Source of the DNA: Stomoxys calcitrans
Taxonomy: Eukaryota > Arthropoda > Insecta > Diptera > Muscidae
Assembly: GCF_963082655.1 (NCBI RefSeq)
Contig: NC_081554.1
Span: forward strand, 60,145,933 to 60,209,932
Length of the DNA stretch: 64,000 nt
Direction of reading: 5' to 3'
This document shows positions 45,101 to 56,560 of the stretch, in pieces. The notes under the pieces were generated by a model, which saw only the letters and a list, made by a program, of their open reading frames with translations, was not told the origin of the DNA and made no database searches. The stretch's first letter is position 1. The number at the start of each line of letters is the position of its first letter. A program made the position numbers and the translations under genes.

Positions 45101-45258
45101 TCTGGCAAAAAGTAATCGATGTATTTCATGACAACCTCACGAACCGGATCTTGTTGTTTGCCCGACGAAATACTCGGATACATATCGAAAGCCATTTTAG
45201 CTGGTGAATTATTATTTGACGTGGGTGGTGTTACCGACGTCGTAGACTCTGTTTTCAT
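45101..45258 (-). CDS. bun: bunched short-isoform 5' coding exon
   Basis: The only in-frame ATG is at 45258-45256, with A at -3. Read on the minus strand it encodes 52 residues plus two bases: MKTESTTSVTPPTSN..., a Ser/Thr/Pro/Asn-rich start, then FDMYPSISSGKQQDPVREVV and MKYIDYFLP. It ends CCAGA and gtaagt (45095-45100). The two leftover bases (GA) plus the first base of the micro-exon at 3135 (T) make GAT. The join therefore reads FLPD then ASGTSAVAIDNK, in frame. TSC22-family genes use alternative first exons joined to a shared TSC-box end; this fits a short class. The link to the 3-kb exon is inferred from phase, orientation and motif, not from transcript data. An upstream in-frame TTG extends the frame to 45345 but is an unlikely start. 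Confidence 0.85.
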
Positions 45259-46560
45259 AGTTAGCAATCGAAAGCAAATAATTGTGACGTTTGTCGGGAG
45301 TGGTGGTGGTTTTAATGGTATTAGAGGTGTTGATATCGATAACAATACAGCGCAAAGGATTTCTTCAGCCCAAAATAAGGCTTTCGTTAGTGAAAACGAC
45401 TATGGAAGCAGGAGAAAGTGCGTAGGCGGCACACTTCTAGTTATCACTGTTAATTCTATGGAGCTTTGCCAATTAACACTATGTGATGTATTAGCTGAAA
45501 TTTGACACTTTGTTTTCTTTCCAACAATAGATTTAAATAGGGATTTCTTTAACAAATTTTGCATGTGTATGTTTGCATAAGATTTCGCAATTTTTGTTTG
45601 TTTTTATTTTTGCCTTAACAAAGCACGTACTAGTATTACTGATTTTTGTTGTTATGGGAGGAAGATAACTGCCCTCTCTCTCTCTCACACACACTCTCTT
45701 CTTTCTCCAAACACTTTTGTTACACTTCCATTTACACAAAGGCACGCACACAAAAAAAAACACAATTTGAAAGAACTTTGGGGAGGTCGTGTCAAAAGTC
45801 TCCGAATAATATATGTACACACACACACACGCACTATGACCACACACAAAACAACATAAACAAAGGTTGCTTGGCTTGGCTGGCTTTGTTTATTTGTTTG
45901 GTTTGGTTTTTATATTGACGTTGCTGTTGTTGTTACAACGAGGATGTTTACGACTACGTTGCCCAACTATAGTACCGTAAGCAACGAACAAGTGTCGGCT
46001 AGCGTCGACAGTGGTGCGTATGATTTTTGCGTTGTTGTGGTGATTAGTGTCAATAAGACAGCAGTAATAAGCCACCACCTAACCACCCTTTCAGACCGGG
46101 AGGTGTGAATGAGAGGATCCTGTTGAAGATTCCTCCAACACCCTTCAAAATGTTAATGATGATTAAAGATATAGAAAAAAAACAACACGCACGCACACAA
46201 GGCCTTTTAGTTGCGTTTTGGGTATGATTTCGTGCACAACATAGAAATGAGAGCCAAAAAAATGCTTTTAATACTCCTTGATTTCCCCAAAGATATATAG
46301 GGGAAGTTATGCTTGTTTGTATATGTATGTATATTTGTTTCGCAGTAATCTGTTATTTATAATAATTGGTTACTTTTTGTGTGTTTAGGGTTATTGCGGG
46401 TTGGGCAGATTAGTTAGTGAATTGCTTTCAATTCGCTGGATTTTTGGAGCTAGAGCTTAACCACAAATAGATAGACGACAGATGAGCAACACTCTTTCTG
46501 GGTTGTAAACACTTCAAAAAGAAAACACTTTGGTTTCTTATAGCACGAAAACCACATACA
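45259..46560 (-). promoter_or_regulatory. bun: Probable 5' UTR and promoter region of the bun short isoform
   Basis: Sequence upstream of the ATG, free of recognisable transposons. It has CAACAACAGCAACG-type text (45917-45945) typical of fly leaders, a CT/GA tract with a CA run (45671-45700) and another CA run (45815-45832). Minus-strand and plus-strand open frames at 45533-45918 look like by-products of these simple repeats. The transcription start cannot be fixed from sequence alone. Confidence 0.5.
45531..45539 (-). promoter_or_regulatory. Possible TATA box (TATTTAAAT)
   Basis: A TATA-like string about 275 bp upstream of the bun ATG on the minus strand. There is no clear initiator at the standard distance and the region is A-T-rich, so this is weak. 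Confidence 0.22.
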
Positions 46561-47116
46561 ATTATTGATATAGATAAATGCTTTTTTACTTTAAAATTAA
46601 GTTGGGGGTGTCATTCTTTATAAGTTAAATTTTCACTTTATTAATTTTTGTTAATATCGACTTTTTGTATGTATTTTTATATAGCAGTTACGATATGTAG
46701 GGTGGTATTCAAAACATGTGGATAAAACTTTTCTTGTCGGCTTATAAAACGACCAAAACGAGTGATATTTTTATTTGTTATAAAGATTTGTAATTCTATT
46801 GACGTTGCTATTTTTTGGATTATATTTTGAGCATCAATTGATTGCTTTGGGTTTTTGAATTTTCAGTATCATTTATGCAAGTGTCTTAGTGTATGTTGCA
46901 CCAATCTCTTTCCAAAATTTATTTTATTTATGTTTTATGATTTTCTTTAAACTTTTATTTTCTGTAAATAATAATTAAAAATTAATAAAAATTTTGCACA
47001 TATTTTTTTTTTTTTTATTTAGAAAACTTTCATACATGTTTCCAACAATCTCTAACTGACCAATCACAAAAAAAATTAAGATACATGTGACATAAGTTCG
47101 GCCTTCATAAACTTTG
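46561..47116. other. Unique A-T-rich sequence
   Basis: Nothing recognised. Upstream of the bun short-isoform leader, so it may hold regulatory sites. Confidence 0.4.
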
Positions 47117-47205
47117 TAAATCCCCGTTTACACAGCTCGTTGAAGAAAAAACAGATGATCAAGCCATTAACTCCGGATTTAAAGAGCAGTGTAAACGGGG
47201 TTTTA
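47117..47205. repeat. 89-bp inverted-repeat (hairpin) element
   Basis: Left arm taaatccccgtttacac then agctc (47117-47138) and right arm gagcagtgtaaacggggttt then ta (47184-47205) pair over 20 of 22 positions around a 45-nt spacer. The arms are G+C-richer than the surroundings. It could be a tiny foldback/MITE or a structured site. Confidence 0.75.
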
Positions 47206-47940
47206 TAACCCTCCATAGATTTTTAGGTATTAGGCTTGAGTTTATGTGAAGCGTATTTTAAAAAAACATATCAGTGTTGCTGATAACACCGCTGTTGCTG
47301 AGTGTTAGTCGCTAATTTTACAGCTATTACATCAGTATTTTTGCTGCTTTAACAAAATGTTTATGATTTCACAACAGCAGGCTAACTGCTGTTGTTTCTT
47401 GTGTGCTAAAAATGTTTGCTGCTTAAATACGTGGAAGATACGGTTGAGGCGATCTCAATTGAAGAAAATATGTTAACCGTATATACCTGAGTTATACTTT
47501 CATCCTCCTGCTAAATGCTCACCATTGATTCGGTAGCATACCTCTAAGCGATTGTTTGTCAGTTTAGCAACAATACGCGTATTTTAAAGATTTAGTAGTT
47601 AAAACAGAAAAATGGGTTAGTTAAAATACATGACCGACATGTTTGCTAAAACAATAGCCGTATTTTTGCTATAAAAGCAGTAGCATCCGCTTTCCAATTT
47701 GCAGCAGACAAAAACTGTTGTTTCAGCCTTTTTGTCATTTTGAAAAACAAGTTTCGTTGTGTGTAAGACTTCTAGCTGCTGAATGCCTAAAGCCAGGTTT
47801 CCAGTATTTTGAATTCTATATCTATCGAGTAGCTAACAATAAGTGTTACAAGGTTCACTAAATCCATAAGGATTTGCTTCTGGATTTATTTCCAAAGAAA
47901 GTTATTCGTGATGGGGTTCAAGCTTAATAGAGTGATTGCG
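47206..47940. other. Intron with recurring GCTGTTGCTG / CAGCAG text, unclassified
   Basis: Short complementary motifs (aacagcaggctaactgctgt; tttgctgctttaac; gctataaaagcagtagc) recur in both orientations from 47270 to 47790. It may be an old foldback element, but I could not define ends. Confidence 0.35.
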
Positions 47941-48115
47941 TTATATTTAGCTAAAAAATCACGAGCAGATATTTTTGGCGAACTCAAGCACCTCAAAGTG
48001 AACAAAATGTTTGTGTATCGCTAAATCCTTATAATGATACTTGCAGGGTTGCTAAAAAACAAACTGTAACAACACCTGAAACGGTTCGGCGAGTGAAGGG
48101 TCGAAGAGATGCAAA
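47941..48115 (+). pseudogene. Tc1/mariner-like transposase HTH fragment, copy 2
   Basis: Forward text reads DIFGELKHLKVNKMFVYR, stop, then a KKQTVTTPETVRRVKGRRD-type block. This matches the order and wording of the fragments at 10420-10734 and 61190-61680. Confidence 0.6.
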
Positions 48116-48126
48116 ATATATATTGA

Positions 48127-48752
48127 ACAAGTAAAAGCGTGCAGTTCGGACAGGGCGAATCTTGGAAACCCTCCCCAGGATATGGACCGTACGTGGCATG
48201 ATTGTTGGAAGTCGTAACGGAACATTACATACAAAATTTCAGTCCCATCGGATAAAAATTGAGGCTTCCAGGCGCTTGAGAGCAATATTAGGTTATACAC
48301 CTATCTGGTCATGATTATTGGAAGTCAAAACAGAACGCTACGTGCAAAATGTAAGCTCAATCAGATAACAACTGCGGCTTTTAGGGGCTCAAATCGGGAG
48401 ATCGGTTTATATTGGAGCTAATCAGATTTTAGACCGATTCAGATCATACTTGGTGCGATTGTTGCAAATCGTAACGAAACACTTTGTGCAAAATGTCAGC
48501 CCAATAATTAATAATAGCAGCTTCTAGGAGCTCAAGAAGTCAAGACGGAAGCTATATCCAAATCTGAACCGATATGACCCATTTGCAATCTCCAACGACC
48601 GACAACAATATGAAATATCTCTGCAAAATTTCGCGCAGCTAGTTCTACACATTCGACCGTGAATTCCATATATGGACGGACATGGCTAAATCATGCGATG
48701 TGCATGCGATGAAGAAAGAGCAAATAATTATTTTATAGTGGTGGGTATAATT
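48127..48752 (+). mobile_element. TIR-152 element, plus orientation, shortened
   Basis: Head caagtaaaagcgtgcagttc then gggcgaatcttgg; internal units with cgggagatcggtttatattg; right end tatggacggacatggctaaa and agtggtgggtataat at 48740-48752. Confidence 0.8.
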
Positions 48753-49570
48753 TAGCATCTAAGGGTCCAAAACGACAACGGGCCTTAAGAAGCCAACTCG
48801 GGAATCGGATGATATTGCGGCTAAATCTGTTAATAGAAATATCTGATTTGAAGTGGGTGTTCGAGCCATATATAAGTGTAGAAAGGTTTGTGCCATTTTC
48901 CACCCAAACTGGTTTGAAGTTGAGCCTTCTAGAGACTTAAAAAGTCAAATCGAACGATTGATTTATTTGGAAGCTATACTGCGTTCTAGACCAATCTGGG
49001 TAAGTACCCAAGGTTTCAAGTGTACTTAACCTACCAAATGTTATCCGAGTAGGAAAGTAAAAAAGGCTCTAGGACCATAGAAAGTAAATCAGATCATATA
49101 AAATTAAATCAGGACTACTGAAGCCACAAAAGTCTAAGACGCCTGAAGCATGAAGGTTTTCCTACCAAAAGTAGCGTATTTAGTAGATTTGAATGAGGTC
49201 GTAGAGACACTGATGTTGTAGAATGCATTAAACATTCAAATAAGGTGAAAAAACTGCAATTTTCAGCTTTTTCAGGGAAGCTGGAAACCCTGTATTTAAT
49301 AGCAACGAAGATTAGAACAATATTTGGAAATTTTGAAAGATTTGGGTTTACTTTTGCATGTGGTTTTGCGGGTACGCATTTCTATACATATATATCTTTT
49401 TAGGTTCTCATAGTTCCGATCTTTCTATTTGACTTCATAAATACCTATAAAGCACCATTATATAACTACATGAGCTACTTTTAATACCTCCAAATATTCC
49501 ATTCTGATTTCTGCTCATATAAAATCTTGCCCCCTGAAGTGAACCCGTTTTAACTTGTTTTTTTTCGTAT
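48753..49570. repeat. Decayed TIR-repeat-like sequence
   Basis: Phrases such as gggcttaagaagccaactcg-like text, gattgatttatttggaagct, and cccctgaagtgaacccgttt near the end resemble TIR-152 internal units. Too decayed for boundaries. Confidence 0.4.
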
Positions 49571-52500
49571 TTTTTACATTTTTTGTGACAAAACTGGGTA
49601 CTTCACTGTGTTAACATAGCATTTAACAGAGTTCTAGTACTGTTATGGCATGGGTTGCCATGTCTCCCACATAGTAATACATATTTATGTATTCATTGTG
49701 GTCATGCGCAATGGACTTGTGAACATTTCAATTTATTAATGGCTACTATTCAGTAAATTACAGGGATCTTTGATACTGAAAAAAAGTAGAAAACTTCATA
49801 TATACAGTTAATATACTCATAGTATTGAATAAATTGAGTCATGAAATAGTTCTATTTATTTTCTAAGAATAATGTTTTTGTATGCTGGGGAATTACAGTA
49901 AGAATCGAAGAGATTTTCATTTTGAACATCGATATTGCGGCAATTTATATTATATTATTTATAATATTGGTTATTGGAATACCCGTATTTTTTGTCGCGA
50001 TAAATGGTTTCTTAAATTTTTTAATTCTTTGTCATTGGTAGTACCAGATTAGACCTAACTTGCAATATTGCTTTTGCACACTTTTATTTGATTATTGCTT
50101 TATAAATTTTTCTTTTCGGCAAAAAATTTCGCAACATCGGTATTTTTTTTCAATTTATTTTCGTTTTTGCAAGGGAATGGCAAGACAAGACACATTCCGA
50201 ATATTGACAACTTTCTTTGCCACACTGGAAACAATGCACCTCATTGAAAAAAACTTTCTTTGTTGCTAGGTACCTAGAAATATTTCATCCCAGTTCTACT
50301 TCAAAAAAAAGTCTTGCATAAAAAAATGTCATTTCAGTTTTTCCGATTTAGAAAACTCCTTTCTTTGTTTTGCGTCTATACAGGACAAAGCGATCTTTTT
50401 CATTTTGCTTTTCAACTTTGCTTCAACTCATAAATGCCGTCTAAAGATGTTATTACACGTATTACAATTTTACACACTCTTTTTATCTTCTTGTTATCAT
50501 AAAAAGCCTAAAGATTTTTTTTCCAATTTTTTTACTATTGTTTTTGTTTTTTTATTTTAGATTTTTTAACTTTTTAATGAGTTCATTAAAGTAAAAAAAA
50601 AATAATTGCTGTATATGCTGCTGCAAATGTTGCCAACAATGAATTTTGATAAACGTTTCCTAAGCGATATTTGTCGTTTTGCACAAATCTAACAAAAGGT
50701 TTCCCCTGTTAACATTTTAAGCAATCAAACACACTCTCTCGAGTACAACACAACATTAAATTAACATAGCCAATTCAGCCATGGCATTTAGCTATTTACG
50801 GTGAATACGGTCATACTGCAATAGAAAAGCAAAAGAATCAAAAGTGTATACACACATGCATATGTATTCCATTCAAACAAGCAGAGTGAATGTTAAATTG
50901 TTGCTTGCTCTCATTCTCCAAAGGCAAACAAATGCTGTTAATTTTAACATATAACACCTCTGCCACTGTTAGTACTAGGAGACAACAGCATTACCTACAT
51001 GAGGTTGGCATAAGCTTTTGTTTGAGAGCATAAAGAGTTAAGTTTAACAGATTCACCAAGTTTCCATAACCGGCAGAGAGAGAGAGAGAGTGAGTAAAAA
51101 ATAAAATTATGTAGCTTAACCCCTAGGTGTTTTACGATGAGAGGAGAGGGAGCATGGCAGAGCATAAACTCTGTAAATAATATACAACAATGGCTGCTGC
51201 TGGTGTTACTCTATAAAATGTAACGAATTTTAACATAGCGAATACCACACGAAGAATACCATAAAAATTTTATCTTTTGATCAGTGAAAATTGTTGGAAA
51301 CATTTGGAAAAAAAAAACACACACAAACACACGTTTTATGCATATTTATTTAATATTCTTTTATGTTTATTAGCTTCTATTTTTTATATATGCTTCTTCA
51401 TCCATATTTCTAAGATATTATATTTTTGTGTGTATTGCATCGTATAAAACATTTGCAATGGCTTCTTTTCTCTGTACCAAAATATTACATTAATTTTCTT
51501 AGTACACTTTTATTTACTATTTGGTTATTCTTGGAAATTAAACAATTTTATTTATTGATTTTTTTGTTTGGGGTTAATAAAATTTTTTATGATTTTTTTT
51601 TGTTAAATATTTCTTTTTTATTACAAAGCTAAAAACAACAACAAAAACGCGTTAAAAACGTGTTTAAATCCCAAGAGCCTCTTCACATAACTAAAAACTT
51701 CACATCGATTGTTGTCTGTTAAAACGTCACATAAAATTGTAAGCGTTGCGTTGCGTTGTGTTGCTCTTTGTCTCACCACTAAAGAAAAGTCTAGTGTTGT
51801 ATGAGAGGCAGACAGAGTTGGTGCATTTTTGGCATCAAACAACACCATACCAATCCAGCGGACATGTAGCATGTACGCTCGCTCAGCAGCTGCAGCAGAG
51901 GTGATTTCAAACGTGAAAGGCGACAAACTTAACTCAACCAAACCAACAAGCTTCATGCTAAGAAAAATTCTTGCCAACCAAGGAAGCATAGGGAACAAAG
52001 GGAATTTATTAATCCAGAAAATAGCAATGGCAACAAAACAGAGAGGTAACTTTGCCTTACAACCTGACAACAAAGAAGGAATAAGATTCTTAAAGACCAG
52101 CATAAAATTCCACAGAAGTAGACTATAGAAATACGCATTTTTCTACCACCCTTTCGTACCAAATTTTTGTATAAAGAATGTTAAAAATCCAAATTGTTTC
52201 CTAGACTACCATTAAGGTGCTGAAAAAACTCAACAACCTCTCCCTCTCTCTCCCACAACTTGAGGTTTGTTGTAACTAAGCAGTCAGGGCAGCTACATAA
52301 CATACATACTTTAAGTGAGTTATTAACTGTCACTCCACATCTGTCGTTATTTCATTTCGCCCGGGCACTTCCTGTTCATGCTGGTCTGAATAGGTAAAGT
52401 TGCCTACAACAATAAAACACACAAAGCATACTTGTACGAGTACGTACATGTGAGAATGTGGCGATGGCATGTTGCCATGATGTGCAAAAAAACAACAATA

Positions 52501-53040
52501 ATTCATTGTAAGGTGGCTCTCCTCAAGTTTTGTGTTGTGTTGTGTTCTGTTGTCTTCTCTCCACATCATCTCACCATTCATCAAGGTCCTCAGACAACAA
52601 AGTAAAGCAAAAAACAACACAAAAAAACTTTATAACAATTTACTGCTACTTCCCAACTTCATATTTACTTCCATACCCCGCAACAACCACCAGACATCTT
52701 ATGTGGCCCAACAGCTTTATCACTGATTGTTTATGTTAATGTCATTTATTGTGTTGTGTCTGCCTTTGTTACTTTTATTTCCAACCTTGTTTTTTATTAA
52801 ACAGGCATATCATTAAAATTAGTTGTTGTTTTTATTATGTGTTTCGAAGCTGCTTTACTCGCTCATTTTACTTGAATGTCATTTGTAACTCGTCGATTTT
52901 TGTAAATTATTATCGTTATTTTGAAATAAGTTGTAAACATAGATTTTTTTTATAACTTCCACCATGCGTTGGCGGGTACACAAACTTCATTATTTCGTTT
53001 GTAACTCATTGAAATATTAATCAGAGAACCTACAAAGATA
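49571..53040. other. Repeat-poor bun upstream/intron sequence with recurrent motifs
   Basis: About 3.5 kb with no transposon recognised. TTAACATAGC occurs at 49611, 50761 and 51230. The palindrome TGTTAACA occurs at 49609 and 50707. A GA tract lies at 51077-51092 and a CT tract at 52233-52254. The 160-codon minus-strand frame at 52103-51621 lacks a recognisable domain and is treated as chance. It could include alternative bun leaders or enhancers; sequence alone does not settle it. Confidence 0.45.
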
Positions 53041-53930
53041 TCTAATCTTGATTGGCTTGACATTCTGTAGTGGTTTGGCTTTGTCCGTCCTTCTGTCGGT
53101 CGCGCTAACATTGGAAGCAGTAAAGCTAGGCGCTTGCACAAATATTTATTATTAGTCCCAGTCGTTTGGGATTGTAAGTACGCCCAATTTAAACTAATCT
53201 GATCCGATTCGCCTCCTTGGCCTTGGTAGGAAGCAATTTTTAAGCCGTTCCCTTAGACATTTTTATACCCTTCACCATAGGATGGTCCGTCCGTCCGTTC
53301 GTCTGTCTGTCCAAAGCACGCTAACTTTCGAAGGAGTAAAGCTAGCAGCTTGAAATTTTGCACGAATACTTCTTATACGTGTAGGTCGGTTGGGATTGTA
53401 AATGGGCTATATCGGTCCTTGTTTTGATATAGCTGCCCTATAATCCGATCTTGGATATTAAATTCTTGAGTCACTAGAGGTCGCAATTCTCATCCGATTT
53501 GGCTGAAACTTTAATGAGGTGTTTTGTTATGTCTTCCAACAACTATGCTAAGTGTGGTTCAAATCGATCCATAACCTGATAAAGCTGTCATATAAACCGA
53601 TCTGGGGTCTTGACTTCTTCAGCCTCTTTAGGGCGCAATTCTTATCCGACTTGGCTGATACTTTGCATGAGGTGTTTTGTTATGACTTCCAACAACTATG
53701 CTAAGTGTGGTTCAAATCGGCCAATAACCTGATATAACTGTCATATAAACCGATCTTGAATCTTGACTTCTTGAGCTACTAGAGAGCGCAATTCTTGTCC
53801 GATTTGGCTGAAATTTTCTACAACGACTTCTCTCATGAACTTCAACACAAGCGTCAATCATGGTTTGAATCGGTCTATAGCCTGATACAGCTCCCATATA
53901 AACCGATCTCCCTATTTTACTTCTTGCTAA
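53041..53930 (-). mobile_element. TIR-152 element(s), minus orientation
   Basis: A partial left copy (53080-53262, with gtccgtccttctgtcggtcg) is followed by a second start ttataccct(t)caccatagga (53263) and gtccgtccgttcgtctgtct. Three internal units follow, with cgatttggctgaaa, tcttatgacttccaacaact-type and tgtcatataaaccgatct text, about 155-165 bp apart. It is cut at about 53930. Confidence 0.82.
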
Positions 53931-54059
53931 ATCTAATTTTGGAAGAAAAATTTATGAAACCCTGGTTTCCAGAAGGCATTGTTGTTATTGTTTTGGCTCC
54001 TGTTCGAAGATCTAAGAAATCTTTTACTTGGATAGGGTGCGCGTGGATAGGGGGGGAGT

Positions 54060-55639
54060 GATTTTGTAGTTAATCGAGTGAAGGGATTGGCTAGGAAAAT
54101 GAACAGGTGGCGTGTGGTCCATCAGCATCAATCCTATCCTAGTAGAGTTTATGTTGCTTGGACCTGCTGAAACCCAGTTGGCCCTAATTACTCAGGTTAG
54201 CCGTGGAGAGGTGCTATTGGCGGCGGATGGTCTCCAAAAACGGTAAGCACGCACTTGGTTACTTTTCTCCGCTCCAGTACCATATGCTCGTGAATCTTAT
54301 GAAGACCCGAGTGATAGGCTGCTGCAGTGGCGGGCAAATACATACGCGCTTGGCAATATTGTGCACACTAGCACTTGTGCACAACACTGATCTAGAGGCT
54401 CCCTGAACCTCTCGTTGTAGATCATGAAGATTGAACGTGACGCCTCTGGGCGATGCTTCCCTAACAACAAGTTGGTTCTTGGGATGAACCGTGCTGTGCT
54501 AACAGTGGTAGATACTGCAAGACAACATATAATTGTGTCATCGTACAGGAAAAATATGTCTCCTAGTGGAGGTAGTCCAGATAAAAACGTCGCAGTTCAT
54601 AAGTCAGTATTTTGGCAAGTCTGGATATTATTCCACTGAGCGTCGATCAACTGATGAGTCTAGATCAATTAACCATTTACGGGCCAACATGGTGTATTAG
54701 TCAGCACTCCCAGCGCTGCCGGAAACTGACTTTCTTTTAACTTTGTTGGAAATTGGAGTAACATTTGTGTATGACCGTATGTTAAATGTGGCGCTGCGGC
54801 ATCGACTCCCACATTCATCATCCTACATTCCGCTGTTTATGTCGTGACCAATGCGACTGAAGATTTGATGGACCCTGACTGAGTAGAAATTTGAACCCGT
54901 CTGCTACGCAGACCATGAGATGCAGAAAGGGTCCTGGAGATGGCATACATATAGATCTAGAGGTCTCAATGTTAGCTCGGAGAAAAAATAAATCGGCTCG
55001 TTCGCGGGGAAAATGACGCTGAAGATTTGAATCCGTCTCCTAGGCAGACTATGAGATGCAGAAAGGGTACTGGGCTAGCCCCAGAGGTCTCAATCTTAGC
55101 TCAGAGAGAAAATAAATCGGTTTGTTCTTGAGGAAGGTGAAGGTCGGCCAATTTGACGCGCATTATTTCTTCGACAGAACGATTGCGATGTCTAACAAGA
55201 TCAAATACTTAGGAGTGATCTTGGACGGGACACTGAACTGGATGTGTCACTCTCGGGAGCGTACTGAGAAGGCACACAGATGTTGGGCACTATACAAACG
55301 GACCGGACCGTAGGCTCGAAATGGGATCTGAAACCGATGATAGTCAACTGGCTTTACAGGAGCGGGACTAGACGAATTTTTACTTACCATTCAGTAGTTT
55401 GGTGGACTGCGAAGGAGAAAAATTGTAACGTAAGGATAATACAATAGGTTTAGTGAACATGTTGTCTTGGTTTAGGCGGGGCGATGAGGACCATGCGCAT
55501 TAGGGCACTGGACACAATTCTAGATATTCGACCCATAGAAACACAGATTAAGTATGAGACATCCACTACGATTATGAGACTTAAGGCAATGGAAGAAAGG
55601 ATGGAGGATAAGAGCAGGTCGGTTGACTAGCAAGTATTA
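54060..55639 (+). mobile_element. LINE-B copy 2, first part
   Basis: The stretch 54060-54890 is a decayed presumptive upstream portion without firm motifs. From 54890 a reverse-transcriptase catalytic-box remnant (a CYADH-like reading near 54902) appears twice, about 130 bp apart (gtctgctacgcagaccatga and gtctcctaggcagactatga). Then comes KVKVGQFDAHYFFDRTIAMS, NKIKYLGVILDGTLNW and RERTEKAHRCWALYKR (55122-55313), matching LINE-B copy 1. It continues to 55639, where a SINE interrupts it. Confidence 0.78.
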
Positions 55640-55894
55640 AATTTGCCATGAACATTCCATTAGGGAACAGGAGATACTTCTCTCATATCAATGAGTGCAG
55701 TATGGTTAAAGTTTAAGCCGCATTGGCGACACCACTTGGTAGAGAAGTTTTTATATGGCAAGATACCTCAAAAATAAATCCAGAATTAATAAGGGTATCC
55801 CCTTGCTGAAAATTTTTCTAATACTCGAGCCGGGATTTAAACCCAATCGTTCGGCATCAAAGGAGAAAATGCTAACCTCTGTGCAACGAAGGCC
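55640..55894 (-). mobile_element. SINE-1 copy 5, inserted in LINE-B
   Basis: Tail atttgccatgaacattccat at low coordinates and tRNA-like head ending ctaacctctgtgcaacgaag at 55894. LINE-B reading resumes after a short interval: the ggaaggaatggaagatgt phrase lies right of it, and the aggataagagcaggtcgg phrase left of it. B box decayed. Confidence 0.8.
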
Positions 55895-56560
55895 ATATTG
55901 ATCAATTATACCATCGTCAAATATCTGAGGCGAAAATAGGAAACATGGAAGGAATGGAAGATGTCTTGAATGGTATACCTGAGACAACACTTGAGGTCGG
56001 GCGCAAGGCACTACTACCAACGACACGGTCTTGGTTTGACGGAACTCTGGTTTTGCCATCTGGAAGTTCATCCTACACTGCCTGGGGGTCTATATTGAGG
56101 AACCTTGGATTGAGATATGTTTTCAACTAGCCAACCATAATACGGTCCTGCAGGCAGAGATCCGGGCGATCACGGAATGCGTCAAGTCGTATGGTGTTAA
56201 AACGAGGTCGTCGAATGTGAACATCATTAGCGATACTAAACTAGTCATCAAAGTTGTAACAACCCGAACAGTATCGGAGTGTAAGGAGATTTATGCCTTC
56301 TCTGAGGATAGCACGATCCGCATTATTTGGGTGCCGGACCATAGCGGAGTAAGATGGATTGCCGGGTTTGAAGGCCGCCGTAGAGAAGAGTTTAGCATAT
56401 CGGTCTCTAACGCAGAATTCATGGGTTTGAGTCCTGGCGAGTTGTAAGGTTGTTGCATGTACAAGATGATCAGCTTTGTTTCCTGGGTCACAGTGACCAA
56501 TGTGTTTTTCCAATTTTTTCCAAAAAATTAATTGCCAAATATCAGTGGGCAGCCACAAAA
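55895..56560 (+). mobile_element. LINE-B copy 2, RNase H part
   Basis: Continues the LINE-B order: ETTLEVGRKA, LPSGSSSYTAWGSILRN (RNase H start, Asp lost), cggtcctgcaggcagagatc (LQAEIRAITECV region), NIISDTKLVIKVVTT, STIRIIWVPDHSGVRWI. It then ends near SVSNAEFMGL at 56430. Multiple stops and frameshifts. Confidence 0.8.

Noticed and set aside
45259..45345. Longer bun short-isoform N-terminus starting at 45345
   Set aside because: The codon there is TTG, not ATG; the first in-frame ATG is at 45258 and has A at -3.
51621..52103. 160-codon minus-strand open frame as a coding exon
   Set aside because: No recognisable domain, hydrophobic low-complexity composition, also open on the plus strand. 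More likely chance in leader- or enhancer-type sequence.
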